From a bacterium D16-76 (lineage in GTDB: Bacteria; Bacillota; Clostridia; Oscillospirales; Acutalibacteraceae), in NCBI GenBank assembly GCA_009917445.1, contig QZEE01000011.1, positions 1-64,000 on the forward strand: a stretch of 64,000 bases of DNA, read 5' to 3'. The notes beneath the pieces are model-generated. The model had not been told where the DNA came from. It was given only the letters and a program-made list of their open reading frames with translations, and made no database searches. Position 1 is the stretch's first letter; every line of letters begins with the position of its first letter. Position numbers and translations under genes: made by a program. This document shows, piece after piece, positions 33,323 to 42,514 of the stretch.

Positions 33323-35128
33323 CTGAATCAACAATCCCGGACGGGTAAACTCGCCGTTTACCTGTTCCTCTACATCCCCGTGGTCTGGGCGGCGCTGCTG
33401 CTGGCTCAGTCCCTGGGCGGCGGCCTGCCCGACATCATTGCCAACCTGACGGCAGCGATGGAACACCCCTTCCGCATACAGTGGACGAATCACAGCCTTG
33501 TGACCATCCTGGTCTGTACCGGGGCGTACATCATGGGGATATGCCTCTACGCCGACCAGCAGGGCCGAACCCGTGACGGCGAGGAACACGGCTCCGCCGC
33601 CTGGGCCTCCCCACGGCAGGTCAACGCCATGTTCGCTCAGAAACAGAACAAGCTGCTGACCAAAAACGTCCGCCTGGGGCTGGATACCCACAAGCACCGC
33701 CGCTCCCTGAACGTGCTGGTCATCGGCGGCTCCGGCGCGGCCAAGACAAGAAGCTATGTGAAACCCAACATCCTGGAGGCCAACACCAACTATGTAATCA
33801 CAGACCCCAAGTCCGAAGTCCTGCTGGCCACGGGCGGCTACCTCAAAAGCCAAGGGTACGATATCCGGGTGCTGAACCTCGTTAACCTGGAGGAGAGCGA
33901 TGGATACAACCCCTTCCGCTACATCCGGGACGAGAAGGACGCTCTGCGTCTGGTGAACAATCTCATCCAGGCCACCACGCCCAAAGGCAGCCACGAAAGT
34001 GACCCGTTTTGGACGAAAGCGGAAACGGCGCTGCTGCAGGCCATTATCCTCATGCTGTGGCAGGAGGCCCCGGAGTACGAACAGAACTTCTCCATGGTCA
34101 TGCGGGTACTGGAGTACGCCGAGGTGAAGGAGGAGGACGAGGAGTACGTCTCCCCACTGGATCTTCTCTTCCAGTCTATTGAGCGGGAGAAGCCAGACAG
34201 CGTGGCGGTGAGGCAGTACAAAGTCTTTAAAATGGCCGCCGGCAAGACCTCAAAATCGATCTTGGTGTCCACCGCCGTTCGGCTGGCCCCCTTCAACCTG
34301 CCCCAGATCAAGGCCATCACAGACAGGGACGATATGGACCTCTACACCCTGGGGGAGCAGAAGTGCGCGCTCTACGCCGTCATACCCGACAACGACCAGA
34401 GCTTTAACTTTTTAGTGAGCCTGCTCTACGCCCAAGCGTTCCAGGCCCTCTACTACAGCGCGGACCAGATCCACCACGGAACCTTGCCCTGCCACGTCCA
34501 CTTTATATTGGATGAGTTCGCCGCCATGCCCCTCCCAGGCTTCACCCGTGAGCTGGCCACCATGCGTTCCCGCAACATTTCGGCAAGCACCATTATTCAG
34601 AATATGGCACAAATCAAGGAACTTTTTAAGGATAGTTGGGAGACAATTCCGGGTAATAGTGACACAATTCTGTACTTGGGCGGCAACGAATCGTCAACGC
34701 ATAAGTACATTTCGGAAGCCCTTGGGAAAGCCACGATTGACACCCGAACCCACGGTCAGACCAAGGGCAAATCCGGATCGTACTCCACTAATTTTCAAAT
34801 GAGCGGCCGCGAACTTTTAACCCCAGATGAGGTGCGTGGGCTGGACAACCGCTACGCCATCCTGTTCATCCGGGGCGCCAAGCCGGTGATGGATCTGAAG
34901 TATGAGCTGACCGAACACCCCGCCATCCGCCACACTATTGATGGCGGCGGGCCGCCCTACATCCACCATCAGGAAAAGCCTGAACCCAAATTCCAGGGGG
35001 AACCGCTGTTCGCCCCGGAAACCGAGATATCTGATGAAGAAAAGGAGATTGAACCCTATGAAGATTTTCCAGAAATCCCAGACCCCCAAGAAGCCCCTGA
35101 ACACCCTGGAGCGCCAGAAGAAGATTGA
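33323..35128 (+). CDS. VirD4/TraG-type conjugative coupling protein, apparent CTG start
   Basis: About 601 residues. The N-terminus that aligns with relatives (NQQSRTGKLAVYLFLYIPVV) begins at CTG 33323, five to eight bases after GAGGTGAGG; no ATG, GTG or TTG lies upstream in frame after the stop at 33251. Two N-terminal membrane spans are followed by Walker A (VIGGSGAAKTRSYVKPN) and Walker B (HFILDEFAAMPLPGF). The acidic C-terminus (EISDEEKEIEPYEDFPEIPD) may contact the relaxosome. VirD4 couples the relaxase-DNA complex to the transport channel. Confidence 0.93.
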   Translation: MNQQSRTGKLAVYLFLYIPVVWAALLLAQSLGGGLPDIIANLTAAMEHPFRIQWTNHSLVTILVCTGAYIMGICLYADQQGRTRDGEEHGSAAWASPRQVNAMFAQKQNKLLTKNVRLGLDTHKHRRSLNVLVIGGSGAAKTRSYVKPNILEANTNYVITDPKSEVLLATGGYLKSQGYDIRVLNLVNLEESDGYNPFRYIRDEKDALRLVNNLIQATTPKGSHESDPFWTKAETALLQAIILMLWQEAPEYEQNFSMVMRVLEYAEVKEEDEEYVSPLDLLFQSIEREKPDSVAVRQYKVFKMAAGKTSKSILVSTAVRLAPFNLPQIKAITDRDDMDLYTLGEQKCALYAVIPDNDQSFNFLVSLLYAQAFQALYYSADQIHHGTLPCHVHFILDEFAAMPLPGFTRELATMRSRNISASTIIQNMAQIKELFKDSWETIPGNSDTILYLGGNESSTHKYISEALGKATIDTRTHGQTKGKSGSYSTNFQMSGRELLTPDEVRGLDNRYAILFIRGAKPVMDLKYELTEHPAIRHTIDGGGPPYIHHQEKPEPKFQGEPLFAPETEISDEEKEIEPYEDFPEIPDPQEAPEHPGAPEED

Positions 35129-35426
35129 GCGCCGCGCGAAGCGGGCCTACGCCCTCTTCGCCTGCTTGGTGATGTCTATGGCCGTCATGATCGTCCCCGC
35201 CTTCGCGGCGGACGATCCCCTTCAGATCGTGGAAAATTTGTCCGACTTCATCTTTTCCCTGATCCGGGCCATCGGCCTGATCCTGCTGGGCTTCGGCATC
35301 CTCCAGCTGGGCCTGTCCCTCAAGAGCCACGACCCCTCCCAGCGCGCCAACGGTATGCTCACCATCGCCGGCGGCATTGTCATCACTTTCACGAAGGAGA
35401 TCCTCACCCTCATCACTGGCGGTTGA
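35058..35426 (+). CDS. Maff2-family membrane protein
   Basis: 122 residues. The ATG at 35058 follows AAAGGAG inside the VirD4 gene, overlapping it by 71 bases. A basic N-terminus (KKPLNTLERQKKIERRAKRA) precedes an export-like segment and two spans (SLIRAIGLILLGFGILQLGL and MLTIAGGIVITFTKEILTLI). Maff2 proteins are small T4SS components resembling VirB2/VirB3-type pilins; the role is inferred from position. Confidence 0.88.
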   Translation: MKIFQKSQTPKKPLNTLERQKKIERRAKRAYALFACLVMSMAVMIVPAFAADDPLQIVENLSDFIFSLIRAIGLILLGFGILQLGLSLKSHDPSQRANGMLTIAGGIVITFTKEILTLITGG

Positions 35427-35494
35427 GGAGTACAGCGGCGGGAGGGCGCGCCCGCGCCCTCCCCACTCGTTTCCCGAAGGAAGGTGATGATTAA

Positions 35495-36340
35495 ATGGGA
35501 AGCGGAAACTGGATCGTGGACAACCTGAACTCCGCCCTGGGGACCTGGAATGGGAAGCTGGCAGAGATCTGGCAGCTCCTCAGCACCACCCCGGAGGAGT
35601 TCAAAGGCGGCGGAGTCTGGACGGTCATTGAGGGCATCAACGGGGCGCTCCAGGCCATCGGCTGCGCCCTGCTGGTGCTGTTTTTCGTGATGGGCGTAGT
35701 CAAGACCTGCGGCAGCTTTACGGAATTAAAGAAGCCGGAGATGGTATTCAAGTGCTTTATCCGTTTTGTGCTGGCCCAGGCGGCGGTGACCCACGGGATG
35801 GAACTGATGACGGCGCTCTTCAAGGTGGCGCAGGGCATGATCTCCACCATCATGACGGCCTCCGGGCTGTCGGCGCTCACCGACACCACCCTGCCCGCTG
35901 AGATGGTCACCATCATCGAGGACGTGGGCTTCTTGGAGAGCATCCCCCTCTGGGCCATTACCCTGCTGGGGTCGTTGTTTATTTGGGTGCTGTCCCTGAT
36001 CATGATTTTAACCGTCTATTCCCGGTTTTTCAAGCTCTATCTCGCCACGGCCATCGCCCCCATCCCCATGGCCAGCTTCGCGGGACAGCCCTCCAGCAGT
36101 ATTGGCGTGGCCTTTCTCAAGAGCTACGCCGCAATCTGTCTGGAGGGCTGTATCATCGTGTTAGCCTGTGTGATCTTCTCGGCCTTTGCCTCCACACCGC
36201 CCGCCATCGCGGACGATACCCTGGCGGCGGCCACCATCGTGTGGAACTATGTAGGCGAGGTGATTTTTAATATGCTTGTCTTGGTGGGCTGCATCAAAAT
36301 GAGCGATAGGCTGATCCGGGAACTGATGGGGCTGGGCTGA
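35495..36340 (+). CDS. VirB6/TrbL-like conjugal transfer membrane protein
   Basis: 281 residues with AAGGAAGGTGATG before the ATG. Six to seven membrane segments (ALQAIGCALLVLFFVMGVVK; AITLLGSLFIWVLSLIMILT; CLEGCIIVLACVIFSAFAST; NMLVLVGCIKMSDRLI). LYLATAIAPIPMASFAGQPS is a conserved block of this family. It forms part of the inner-membrane channel of the type IV secretion system. Confidence 0.9.
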   Translation: MGSGNWIVDNLNSALGTWNGKLAEIWQLLSTTPEEFKGGGVWTVIEGINGALQAIGCALLVLFFVMGVVKTCGSFTELKKPEMVFKCFIRFVLAQAAVTHGMELMTALFKVAQGMISTIMTASGLSALTDTTLPAEMVTIIEDVGFLESIPLWAITLLGSLFIWVLSLIMILTVYSRFFKLYLATAIAPIPMASFAGQPSSSIGVAFLKSYAAICLEGCIIVLACVIFSAFASTPPAIADDTLAAATIVWNYVGEVIFNMLVLVGCIKMSDRLIRELMGLG

Positions 36341-36357
36341 CAAATCAAGAAATACGG

Positions 36358-36891
36358 TTACTTTTTCCTGTTCAATTTCAAGGAAATTCCTTTTTCATCG
36401 GCAGCTTTTTGGAACAGTGACGCTGCATACACGGCACGCTCTTTCACGGTTGGCAGATCAGATGCCATAAGCTGATCAACGACACTTTGCACATCGGAAA
36501 GCTCCAGCAGATTGACTGCCAGACAAAAGAGCGTTTTCCTGCGCCCGTCATTGCAGGAAGAAAGCAGATACTCCAGCAACTGCACCTTCTCCCCCTGTTC
36601 GGCATTATAGCGCTCAGCTCCGATATCCCGCAGTTTTTCCATATCGGCTTTTTGCCTCCGTGCGGTGATAAAGGAGTCGTATTCGCCAATCTTCTCGTAC
36701 TTTTCGCAAGGATACTGAGGGCACTCGCAACAATACTCCATGCCCCCATGTTCCAAACTGCATCGGGCAATTTTGCAGGATTGGTTTCCATTGCCGCATC
36801 CGCCGCAATGTCCACCCAATCGCATGGTGCATAGTCCGCAGTTAAGTCCGCACAGGGAAAATAATAGATTTTTTCGGCTGAAACCCTTCAC
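36358..36891 (-). CDS. DUF3795-like Cys-rich protein, inserted against the operon
   Basis: 177 residues. Cysteine pairs at the N-terminus (LCGLNCGLCTMRLGGHCGGC, CKIARCSLEH, YCCECPQYPCEKYEKI) match DUF3795 proteins, likely metal-binding. The remainder is helical. It lies in reverse orientation between the VirB6-like and PrgI genes, so it is cargo inserted into the transfer operon. Function unknown. Confidence 0.85.
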   Translation of the reverse strand: MKGFSRKNLLFSLCGLNCGLCTMRLGGHCGGCGNGNQSCKIARCSLEHGGMEYCCECPQYPCEKYEKIGEYDSFITARRQKADMEKLRDIGAERYNAEQGEKVQLLEYLLSSCNDGRRKTLFCLAVNLLELSDVQSVVDQLMASDLPTVKERAVYAASLFQKAADEKGISLKLNRKK

Positions 36892-36956
36892 TAATCCGCC
36901 TCCTCACCCTTAAATAAGCTGCCTTATTGTAGCACAGGAGAGCGATAAAATCAACG

Positions 36957-37289
36957 TCACAGTCCTTGGGTGTCAATGGCATACTCGCCAGCGGCCCTGG
37001 CCTGCCGGACGCGGTAGGCCAGCAGCTCCGCCATGGCCCGTTCCTCCCGCCAATCCTCCAGCAGTTCCCAGAGGCGGCGAAGCAGCGTCACCACCCAGGA
37101 CAGGGCAGTGAGGCCGATCAGGGCGAAAAAGATGCCGTCCGCCAAAGCTGCGTGGGCCTGATACCAGCCGTGGAACGCGGTGAGCATCAGGACTGCGTAG
37201 AGCATAGGGATGCCCAGCCGGAGCTTCAGGGCCAGACGGAACAGGATGGGCAGCAACATCAAACCAAATCCAAATATAAACAGCGTCAT
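36957..37289 (-). CDS. Small membrane protein against the operon
   Basis: 110 residues from the ATG at 37289 after AAAGGGAGG. Three hydrophobic segments (LFIFGFGLMLLPILFRLAL, MLYAVLMLTAFHGWYQAHAA, GIFFALIGLTALSWVVTLLR) and a helical charged C-terminus (EDWREERAMAELLAYRVRQA). It is transcribed opposite to the conjugation genes and, with the DUF3795 gene, splits the operon. Family not recognised. Confidence 0.7.
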   Translation of the reverse strand: MTLFIFGFGLMLLPILFRLALKLRLGIPMLYAVLMLTAFHGWYQAHAALADGIFFALIGLTALSWVVTLLRRLWELLEDWREERAMAELLAYRVRQARAAGEYAIDTQGL

Positions 37290-37390
37290 GTGACAGACCT
37301 CCCTTTTTCTGGTTTGTCGCATCTTACCATAGGCAGGCGGACCTTGCAACGGTCTGTCTGCCGATTCTTTCATTTCGGAGGTGATCACCC

Positions 37391-37744
37391 ATAGAAGTCC
37401 GCATCAACAAAGAAGTCCGGGACTACCAGGAGAGCCTGTTCTTCGGGCTGTCTCTGCGGCAGTTCCTGTTCGCCCTGCTGGCCGTGCTGGTGGCGGTAGG
37501 GCTGTATTTCGGCCTGCGCAACGTGGTGGGCAGCGGGGAGATCGGCTGGATCTGCATCCTGGCAGCGTTCCCCTTCGCCCTCTGCGGCTTTTTCACTTAC
37601 AACGGCATGACCTTTGAACGATTCCTCCTCGCCGTCATCCGCTCGGAGTTGCTGTACCCCAGAAAGCTGGTGTTCCGGGCGGAGAACCTCTACGCCCAGG
37701 CGATGGAGCATTCCACAGTAAAGGAGGCACTGAAGATTGATTAA
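37391..37744 (+). CDS. PrgI-family T4SS membrane protein, apparent ATA start
   Basis: 117 residues. The family N-terminus (EVRINKEVRDYQESLFFGLS) begins at ATA 37391, seven bases after GGAGGTGATC, with an in-frame TGA at 37382 and no other start until a GTG at 37484 inside the protein. Two membrane spans follow (QFLFALLAVLVAVGLYFGLR, IGWICILAAFPFALCGFF). PrgI corresponds to VirB3 in Gram-positive T4SS and is always found just upstream of VirB4. Confidence 0.85.
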   Translation: MEVRINKEVRDYQESLFFGLSLRQFLFALLAVLVAVGLYFGLRNVVGSGEIGWICILAAFPFALCGFFTYNGMTFERFLLAVIRSELLYPRKLVFRAENLYAQAMEHSTVKEALKID

Positions 37745-40073
37745 AACCCTACAAAATACGCTGAAGCAGGATCGGGAGGGCTTCGTCCTTCCCAAGTCCG
37801 TGCAGGACGCCATCCCCATCCGCCGCCTCTGGCCGGATGGGATTTTTCAATTCGGAAGCAAATTCTCCAAGACCATCCGCTTCTCGGATATCAACTATGC
37901 GATTGCTTCAAAAGAAGATAAGACGTCCATGTTCCTGGGCTACTCGGAGCTGCTCAATGCCCTGGACACCGGCTCCACCACCAAGCTCACCATCAACAAC
38001 AAGCGCCTCAACCGCCAGGACTTCGAGCAGAAGATCCTCCTGCCCCGTCAGGACGATTACCTGGACGGCTACCGGGCGGAGTACAACGCCATGCTCATGG
38101 ACAAGGTCACCGACTCCTCCAATAGTGTGGTGCAGGAACGATACATCACCCTGTCCGTCCACCGCAAGAGCATCGAGGAGGCCCGCACTTTCTTCGACCG
38201 GGTGACAGCGGATGTGACCACCCGCCTGAGCCACCTGGACGCCCACAGCGAGGAGCTGGACGCCGTGGAGCGTCTCCGGGTGTTGCATGACTTCTACCGC
38301 ACTGGCGAGGAAACGGAGTACCATCTGGATCTGCGGGATCTCATGCGGAAGGGCCACAGCTTCAAGGATACCATCTGCCCGGACAGCCTGGAGTTCAAGA
38401 AGGACTATTTTGTCATGGGGGACAAGTTTGGCCGGGTGCTGTTCCTCAAGGAGTACGCCAGCTATATCAAGGACAGCATGATTTCCGAGCTGACGGCACT
38501 GAACCGCACCATGATGCTGTCCATTGACGTGATCCCCGTCCCCACGGATGAGGCCGTCCGGGAGATGCAGAACCGGCTCCTCGGTGTTGAGACCAACGTG
38601 ACCAACTGGCAGCGGCGGCAGAACAGCAACAACAATTTCTCCGCCGTTGTTCCTTACGATTTGGAACAGCAGCGGAAAGAAACCCGTGAGATGCTGGACG
38701 ATCTCACCACCCGCGATCAGCGGATGATGTTCGCCGTGGTGACCTTGGTGCATCTGGCGGACAGCAAAGAGGAGTTGGACAGCGACACCGATGCCCTCCA
38801 GTCCGCCGCCCGGAAGCATCTGTGCCAGCTCTCCACCCTGAACTGGCAGCAGGCGGACGGGCTGGTGACCGCCCTGCCTCTGGGCCTGCGGCGGATCGAC
38901 GCCCTGCGGACACTAACCACCGAGGCGCTGGCCGTCCTCATGCCCTTCAAGGCCCAGGAGGTGCGGGACCAGGGCGGGGTGTATTACGGGCAAAACGTCA
39001 TCAGCAAGAACCTCATCATCGCCAACCGGAAGGAACTGCTCAACGGCAACGGCTTCGTCCTGGGTGTATCCGGCTCCGGCAAGTCCTTCACCGCCAAGCG
39101 GGAGATGGTCAATCTGGCCCTCTCCACCGATGACGATATCATCGTAATCGACCCGGAAAACGAGTACCGGCCCCTCATTGAAGGTTTGGGCGGCGAGGTG
39201 ATCAATATTTCCGCCACCTCCCCCAACCACATCAACGCCATGGACATGGAGCAGGGCTACGGGGACGGCGAGAACCCGGTGGTGCTGAAGTCCGAGTTCC
39301 TGCTGTCCCTGTGTGAGCAGCTCATGGGGGACCGGCTGCTGTCCGCCAAAGAGAAATCCATCATCGACCGCTGCACCGCCAATGTCTACCACAGCTACAT
39401 CAAGGGCGGCTACCAGGGGAAAGCCCCCACCCTCCAGGACTTCCACGCCGAACTGCTCCGCCAGTCCGAGCCGGAGGCGCGGGACGTGGCCCTGGCAATC
39501 GAGCTGTTCACCGAGGGCAGCCTCAACACCTTTGCCAAGCCCACCAATGTGGACACAGACGCCCGTATCCTGTGCTACGACATCCGGGATCTGGGTAAGC
39601 AGCTCCTTCCTGTGGGGATGCTGGTGGTGCTGGACAGCGTGTTCAACCGGGTCATCCGCAACCGGGCGCTGGGCAGGAACACCTGGGTCTATATTGACGA
39701 GATTTATATCCTGTTTCAGCATGAATACAGCGCAAATTTTCTCTTTACTTTGTGGAAACGGGTGAGAAAGTACGGGGCACTGTGTACAGGTGCCACCCAG
39801 AATGTGGAAGATTTGCTCCAGTCCCACACCGCCCGGACCATGCTGGCCAACAGCGAGTTCCTGGTCATGCTGAACCAGGCGGCGACCGACCGGGCGGAGC
39901 TGGCGCGGCTGCTGAACATCTCGGACAACCAACTCTCCTACATCACCAACGTGGATTTCGGCAGGGGCCTCATCAAGTGCGGCAGCGCCATCGTGCCGTT
40001 TGTGGACAATTTCCCCAAGAACCGGCTCTACCGCTTGATGACCACCAGGCTGAGTGAGACCAACGTCGCCTGA
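37737..40073 (+). CDS. VirB4-type conjugative ATPase
   Basis: 778 residues, full length. It starts with TTG 37737, overlapping the PrgI stop by eight bases. Walker A is VSGSGKSFTAKRE (near residue 445) and Walker B is TWVYIDEIYILFQHEYSAN. The N-terminal half has family blocks (FSDINYAIASKEDKTSMFLG; LSIDVIPVPTDEAVREMQNR). VirB4 powers substrate transfer through the channel. Intact relatives are followed by an NlpC/P60 wall hydrolase and other genes; here the next sequence is an unrelated gene fragment. Confidence 0.95.
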   Translation: MIKTLQNTLKQDREGFVLPKSVQDAIPIRRLWPDGIFQFGSKFSKTIRFSDINYAIASKEDKTSMFLGYSELLNALDTGSTTKLTINNKRLNRQDFEQKILLPRQDDYLDGYRAEYNAMLMDKVTDSSNSVVQERYITLSVHRKSIEEARTFFDRVTADVTTRLSHLDAHSEELDAVERLRVLHDFYRTGEETEYHLDLRDLMRKGHSFKDTICPDSLEFKKDYFVMGDKFGRVLFLKEYASYIKDSMISELTALNRTMMLSIDVIPVPTDEAVREMQNRLLGVETNVTNWQRRQNSNNNFSAVVPYDLEQQRKETREMLDDLTTRDQRMMFAVVTLVHLADSKEELDSDTDALQSAARKHLCQLSTLNWQQADGLVTALPLGLRRIDALRTLTTEALAVLMPFKAQEVRDQGGVYYGQNVISKNLIIANRKELLNGNGFVLGVSGSGKSFTAKREMVNLALSTDDDIIVIDPENEYRPLIEGLGGEVINISATSPNHINAMDMEQGYGDGENPVVLKSEFLLSLCEQLMGDRLLSAKEKSIIDRCTANVYHSYIKGGYQGKAPTLQDFHAELLRQSEPEARDVALAIELFTEGSLNTFAKPTNVDTDARILCYDIRDLGKQLLPVGMLVVLDSVFNRVIRNRALGRNTWVYIDEIYILFQHEYSANFLFTLWKRVRKYGALCTGATQNVEDLLQSHTARTMLANSEFLVMLNQAATDRAELARLLNISDNQLSYITNVDFGRGLIKCGSAIVPFVDNFPKNRLYRLMTTRLSETNVA

Positions 40074-40083
40074 ATTTCCGGTT

Positions 40084-40410
40084 TTATTTTCTGTTATTCG
40101 TATGCCAGGGACACCAAATCATGTGGTCGTCCACCATCCCGACAGCCTGCATAAACGAATAGACAATGGTGGACCCCACAAATTTGAAGCCCCGCTTTTT
40201 CAAGTCCTTGCTGATCTGATCGGACAACGGGGTGGATGTAGGCAACTCCGCCATGCTGTGTGGGGCGTTGATGATAGGTGTGTGATTGACATAGGCCCAG
40301 ATGAATCGGTCGAAACTGCCGTATTCTTTTTGAATTTCAAGGAATGCTTTTGCGTTGCCAATAGCTGCGTTGATCTTGCCCCGGTGTCGGATAATCCCGG
40401 TGTTCGCCAT
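40084..40410 (-). pseudogene. tag: 3-methyladenine DNA glycosylase I (Tag), C-terminal half only
   Basis: 108 residues matching the C-terminal part of Tag: TGIIRHRGKINAAIGNAKAF, FDRFIWAYVNHTPIIN, ELPTSTPLSDQISKDLKKRG and FKFVGSTIVYSFMQAVGMVDD (last block split to avoid length). The N-terminal half with the catalytic glutamate region and zinc ligands is absent; sequence upstream of 40410 is unrelated. The fragment is therefore a deletion remnant, convergent with virB4 with only ten bases between. Confidence 0.9.
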
Positions 40411-40493
40411 ACACTATCAAACCGGCCAGTCACGTCAACCGGGCTTACCCTGACGGCCAGTTGAACGAATAAGACAGATAGAGGAATATTGCC

Positions 40494-41122
40494 ATGATTA
40501 AGAATACGAAAGCTACCAAGCTTGCCGGGTACGAGGCCAGCGAGCCGATTTCCTTTAGCGTTAAGCTGCCTGCCGGTTTTGTTACAGATACCACAAAAGA
40601 CGATGTGATTGTTAAGCACTGGGACAAATTCAAGCCTCAGGTGATCGAGTGGCTTTCGACTACTGTTTCGGAGACTAAAGCAAATTACACCGCCACCTTT
40701 GAAGCCACTACTTTCAGCCCCTTTGAGCTGACTGTCGATGCGCGCACCGCTGCCGTTGAATATACAACCTGTTCAAAGACGTACCCACCGACATTGCCGA
40801 GTACGGCACAGCCATCAAGTGGGCGGTTGAGAAGGGCATCACCCTGGGTACTGACACGGTAGCTTACAGCACCTTCAGCCCCTACAACCCCTGCACCCGC
40901 GCCCAGATGGTCGTGTTCCTGTATCGCGCGGCGGGCAGCCCGGCTGTCAGCGGCACTAACGCCTTTACCGACGTGCCTGGCGACGCCGAGATCCAGAAGG
41001 CCGTCCAGTGGGCGGTAAGCAAGGGCATCACCAAGGGCACCAGCGACACGACCTTTGACCCCTACGGCCCCTGCACCCGCGTGCAGATGGTGACTTTCCT
41101 GTATCGAGATATGGGGAAGTAA
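40494..41122 (+). pseudogene. S-layer-homology (SLH) surface protein remnant, frameshifted
   Basis: One frame gives a beta-rich adhesin-like part (DKFKPQVIEWLSTTVSETKA, TFEATTFSPFELTVDAR). Near 40765-40775 the sense passes to another frame with FKDVPTDIAEYGTAIKWAVE, then GSPAVSGTNAFTDVPGDAEI and CTRVQMVTFLYRDMGK, two SLH modules. SLH domains bind pyruvylated wall polymers. No signal peptide is left at the start. A frameshift or small deletion and a missing N-terminus mark it as a remnant. Confidence 0.82.
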
Positions 41123-41429
41123 GCCAAATTTGACATGAGTACAAGAAATCACATATCTATCTAAGGGGAAGGGCAGCGCATAAGCGCTGCCCTTCCTTCC
41201 ATTAGAGAAAAACCACCTCCTGTGGTGCCGTAATGCAGGTAAAAGGTGGCTGTTGCGATAAACTCGTGGCCGGCCTCCTGATGGATACCGTCTGCCTGTG
41301 GTTGACTGGTATTCCTCTCTTTTAATCCTGTTCTGAAGTGTCGGCAGATAGGACGCCCCGCCCCCATGTAAATTTTCCTCCCCCTATATTACACTTATAA
41401 AAAAACAGCCGGAAAGCAGACGATCCTAC
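41123..41429. other. Gene-free stretch with strong terminator
   Basis: GGAAGGGCAGCGC (41167-41179) pairs perfectly with GCGCTGCCCTTCC (41184-41196), 13 bp with a 4-nt loop, closing the SLH remnant. The remaining bases to 41429 hold no supported gene; an AT-rich segment near 41380-41405 could be an old promoter for the decayed GTPase that follows. Confidence 0.75.
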
Positions 41430-42343
41430 TTGAAAGACATCCTTAACATCGGCATTGTAGCCCACGCAGATGCGGGGAAAACGACCGGCTCACCGAGCTG
41501 GCCGCTGAAAACAACCCCCAGGCCGAGGCCTGCTTTCTGTCCGATGAACCCGTCCCCCTCCCTATCCTGCGCCGGGTGTTCTTGGAACAGATTGCCGCCC
41601 GCCAAGCCTTCCCCGTCTGCTTTGGGGCAGCGGCGCTGGGGGTCGGCATAAAAGAAACTGCTGGAAAGCATCACCCTGTTGCCCAAGACATCCCGGCAGG
41701 CAGAGGGGCCCCTCTCCGGGCTGGTCTACAAGGTGGAACACGGCAGGCCATGGGCAAAGCCGCCCATGTGCGGCTGTTTTCCGGGGCCCTTTCCAACCGC
41801 GACCCGGTACCCCTGCGGAGGCGGGAGACGGTGGAGAAAGTCACCCAGATACGCCGGGTGCTGGCCCACCGCACGGTGGACATGGGTACGCTTATGGCGG
41901 GGGACATTGGGGCGCTGTACGGGCTCTCCCATGTGTGCACGGGGGGTGGCGGCCTTGTTCCGGGAAGTCACCCTGGCGGTGCCGCTGCTGAAAGCCCAGG
42001 CGCTGCCCCAATCGCCGGAACAGCCGCCCCGGCTGGTGGAGGCCCTGGGGGAATTGACGGAAGAAGACCCGCTGCTGGACATGGAACAGCACGCCGGGCG
42101 GCTCATCCGGGACATTGTCGCCATGCGCGGCGCCTTTGAGCCGCCCATACGCCACAAGGGCAGCTTGACCAGCGGCAAAGGCGTCCTCAGCAGCCGCTTT
42201 GCTGGGTATGAGCCCTGCGCCTTAAAGCTGGGCCGGACCGCCCGGCGGCGGGGCATTGACTCCAGGGACCGGGCCAAATGGATACTCCATTCGCGCAGCG
42301 CGCTGCAGGGCCCGAAGATGGTTATGCCGTCTTCGAACATATA
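41430..42343 (+). pseudogene. Decayed TetM-family ribosomal-protection GTPase
   Basis: The start KDILNIGIVAHADAGKTT is the GTPase P-loop of Tet(M)/Tet(W) proteins; a two-base insertion near 41483 and a large deletion remove the rest of the G domain. In successive frames follow AFPVCFGAAALGVGIKE, SGLVYKVEHGRPWAK, HVRLFSGALSNRDPVPLRRR with VEKVTQIRRVLAHRTVDMGT, RLVEALGELTEEDPLLDMEQ, and a C-terminal block GKGVLSSRFAGYEP with LGRTARRRGIDSRDRAKWIL. At least three frame changes and two deletions are seen. GC-rich codons suggest a chromosomal or long-resident tet-like gene rather than recent tetM. Confidence 0.82.
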
Positions 42344-42482
42344 AGCTTAGCTATGGATGGCAGCACTCCTGCGGCCCCTTTTTGCTTCTTGGCCGAAGCC
42401 CCGCCCACAACAAACCCACCCCGTCTATCTGCCCAAATCCCCCAGCCGAATTTATAAAAACCCACAAAATTCCCCCTGCCCC

Positions 42483-42511
42483 TTGACATAGTCAAAACAG
42501 AGGAATATAAT
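42483..42511 (+). promoter_or_regulatory. Consensus sigma-A promoter for ABC exporter operon
   Basis: TTGACA (42483-42488) and TATAAT (42506-42511) are both perfect and are separated by 17 bases. It lies about 165 bases upstream of the ABC ATPase start. Confidence 0.92.
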
Positions 42512-42514
42512 GAA

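Noticed and set aside
41679-42344. Intact 221-codon gene within the Tet-like remnant
   Set aside because: Its translation matches the family only in patches, with the matching pieces shifting between frames; it is part of a pseudogene.
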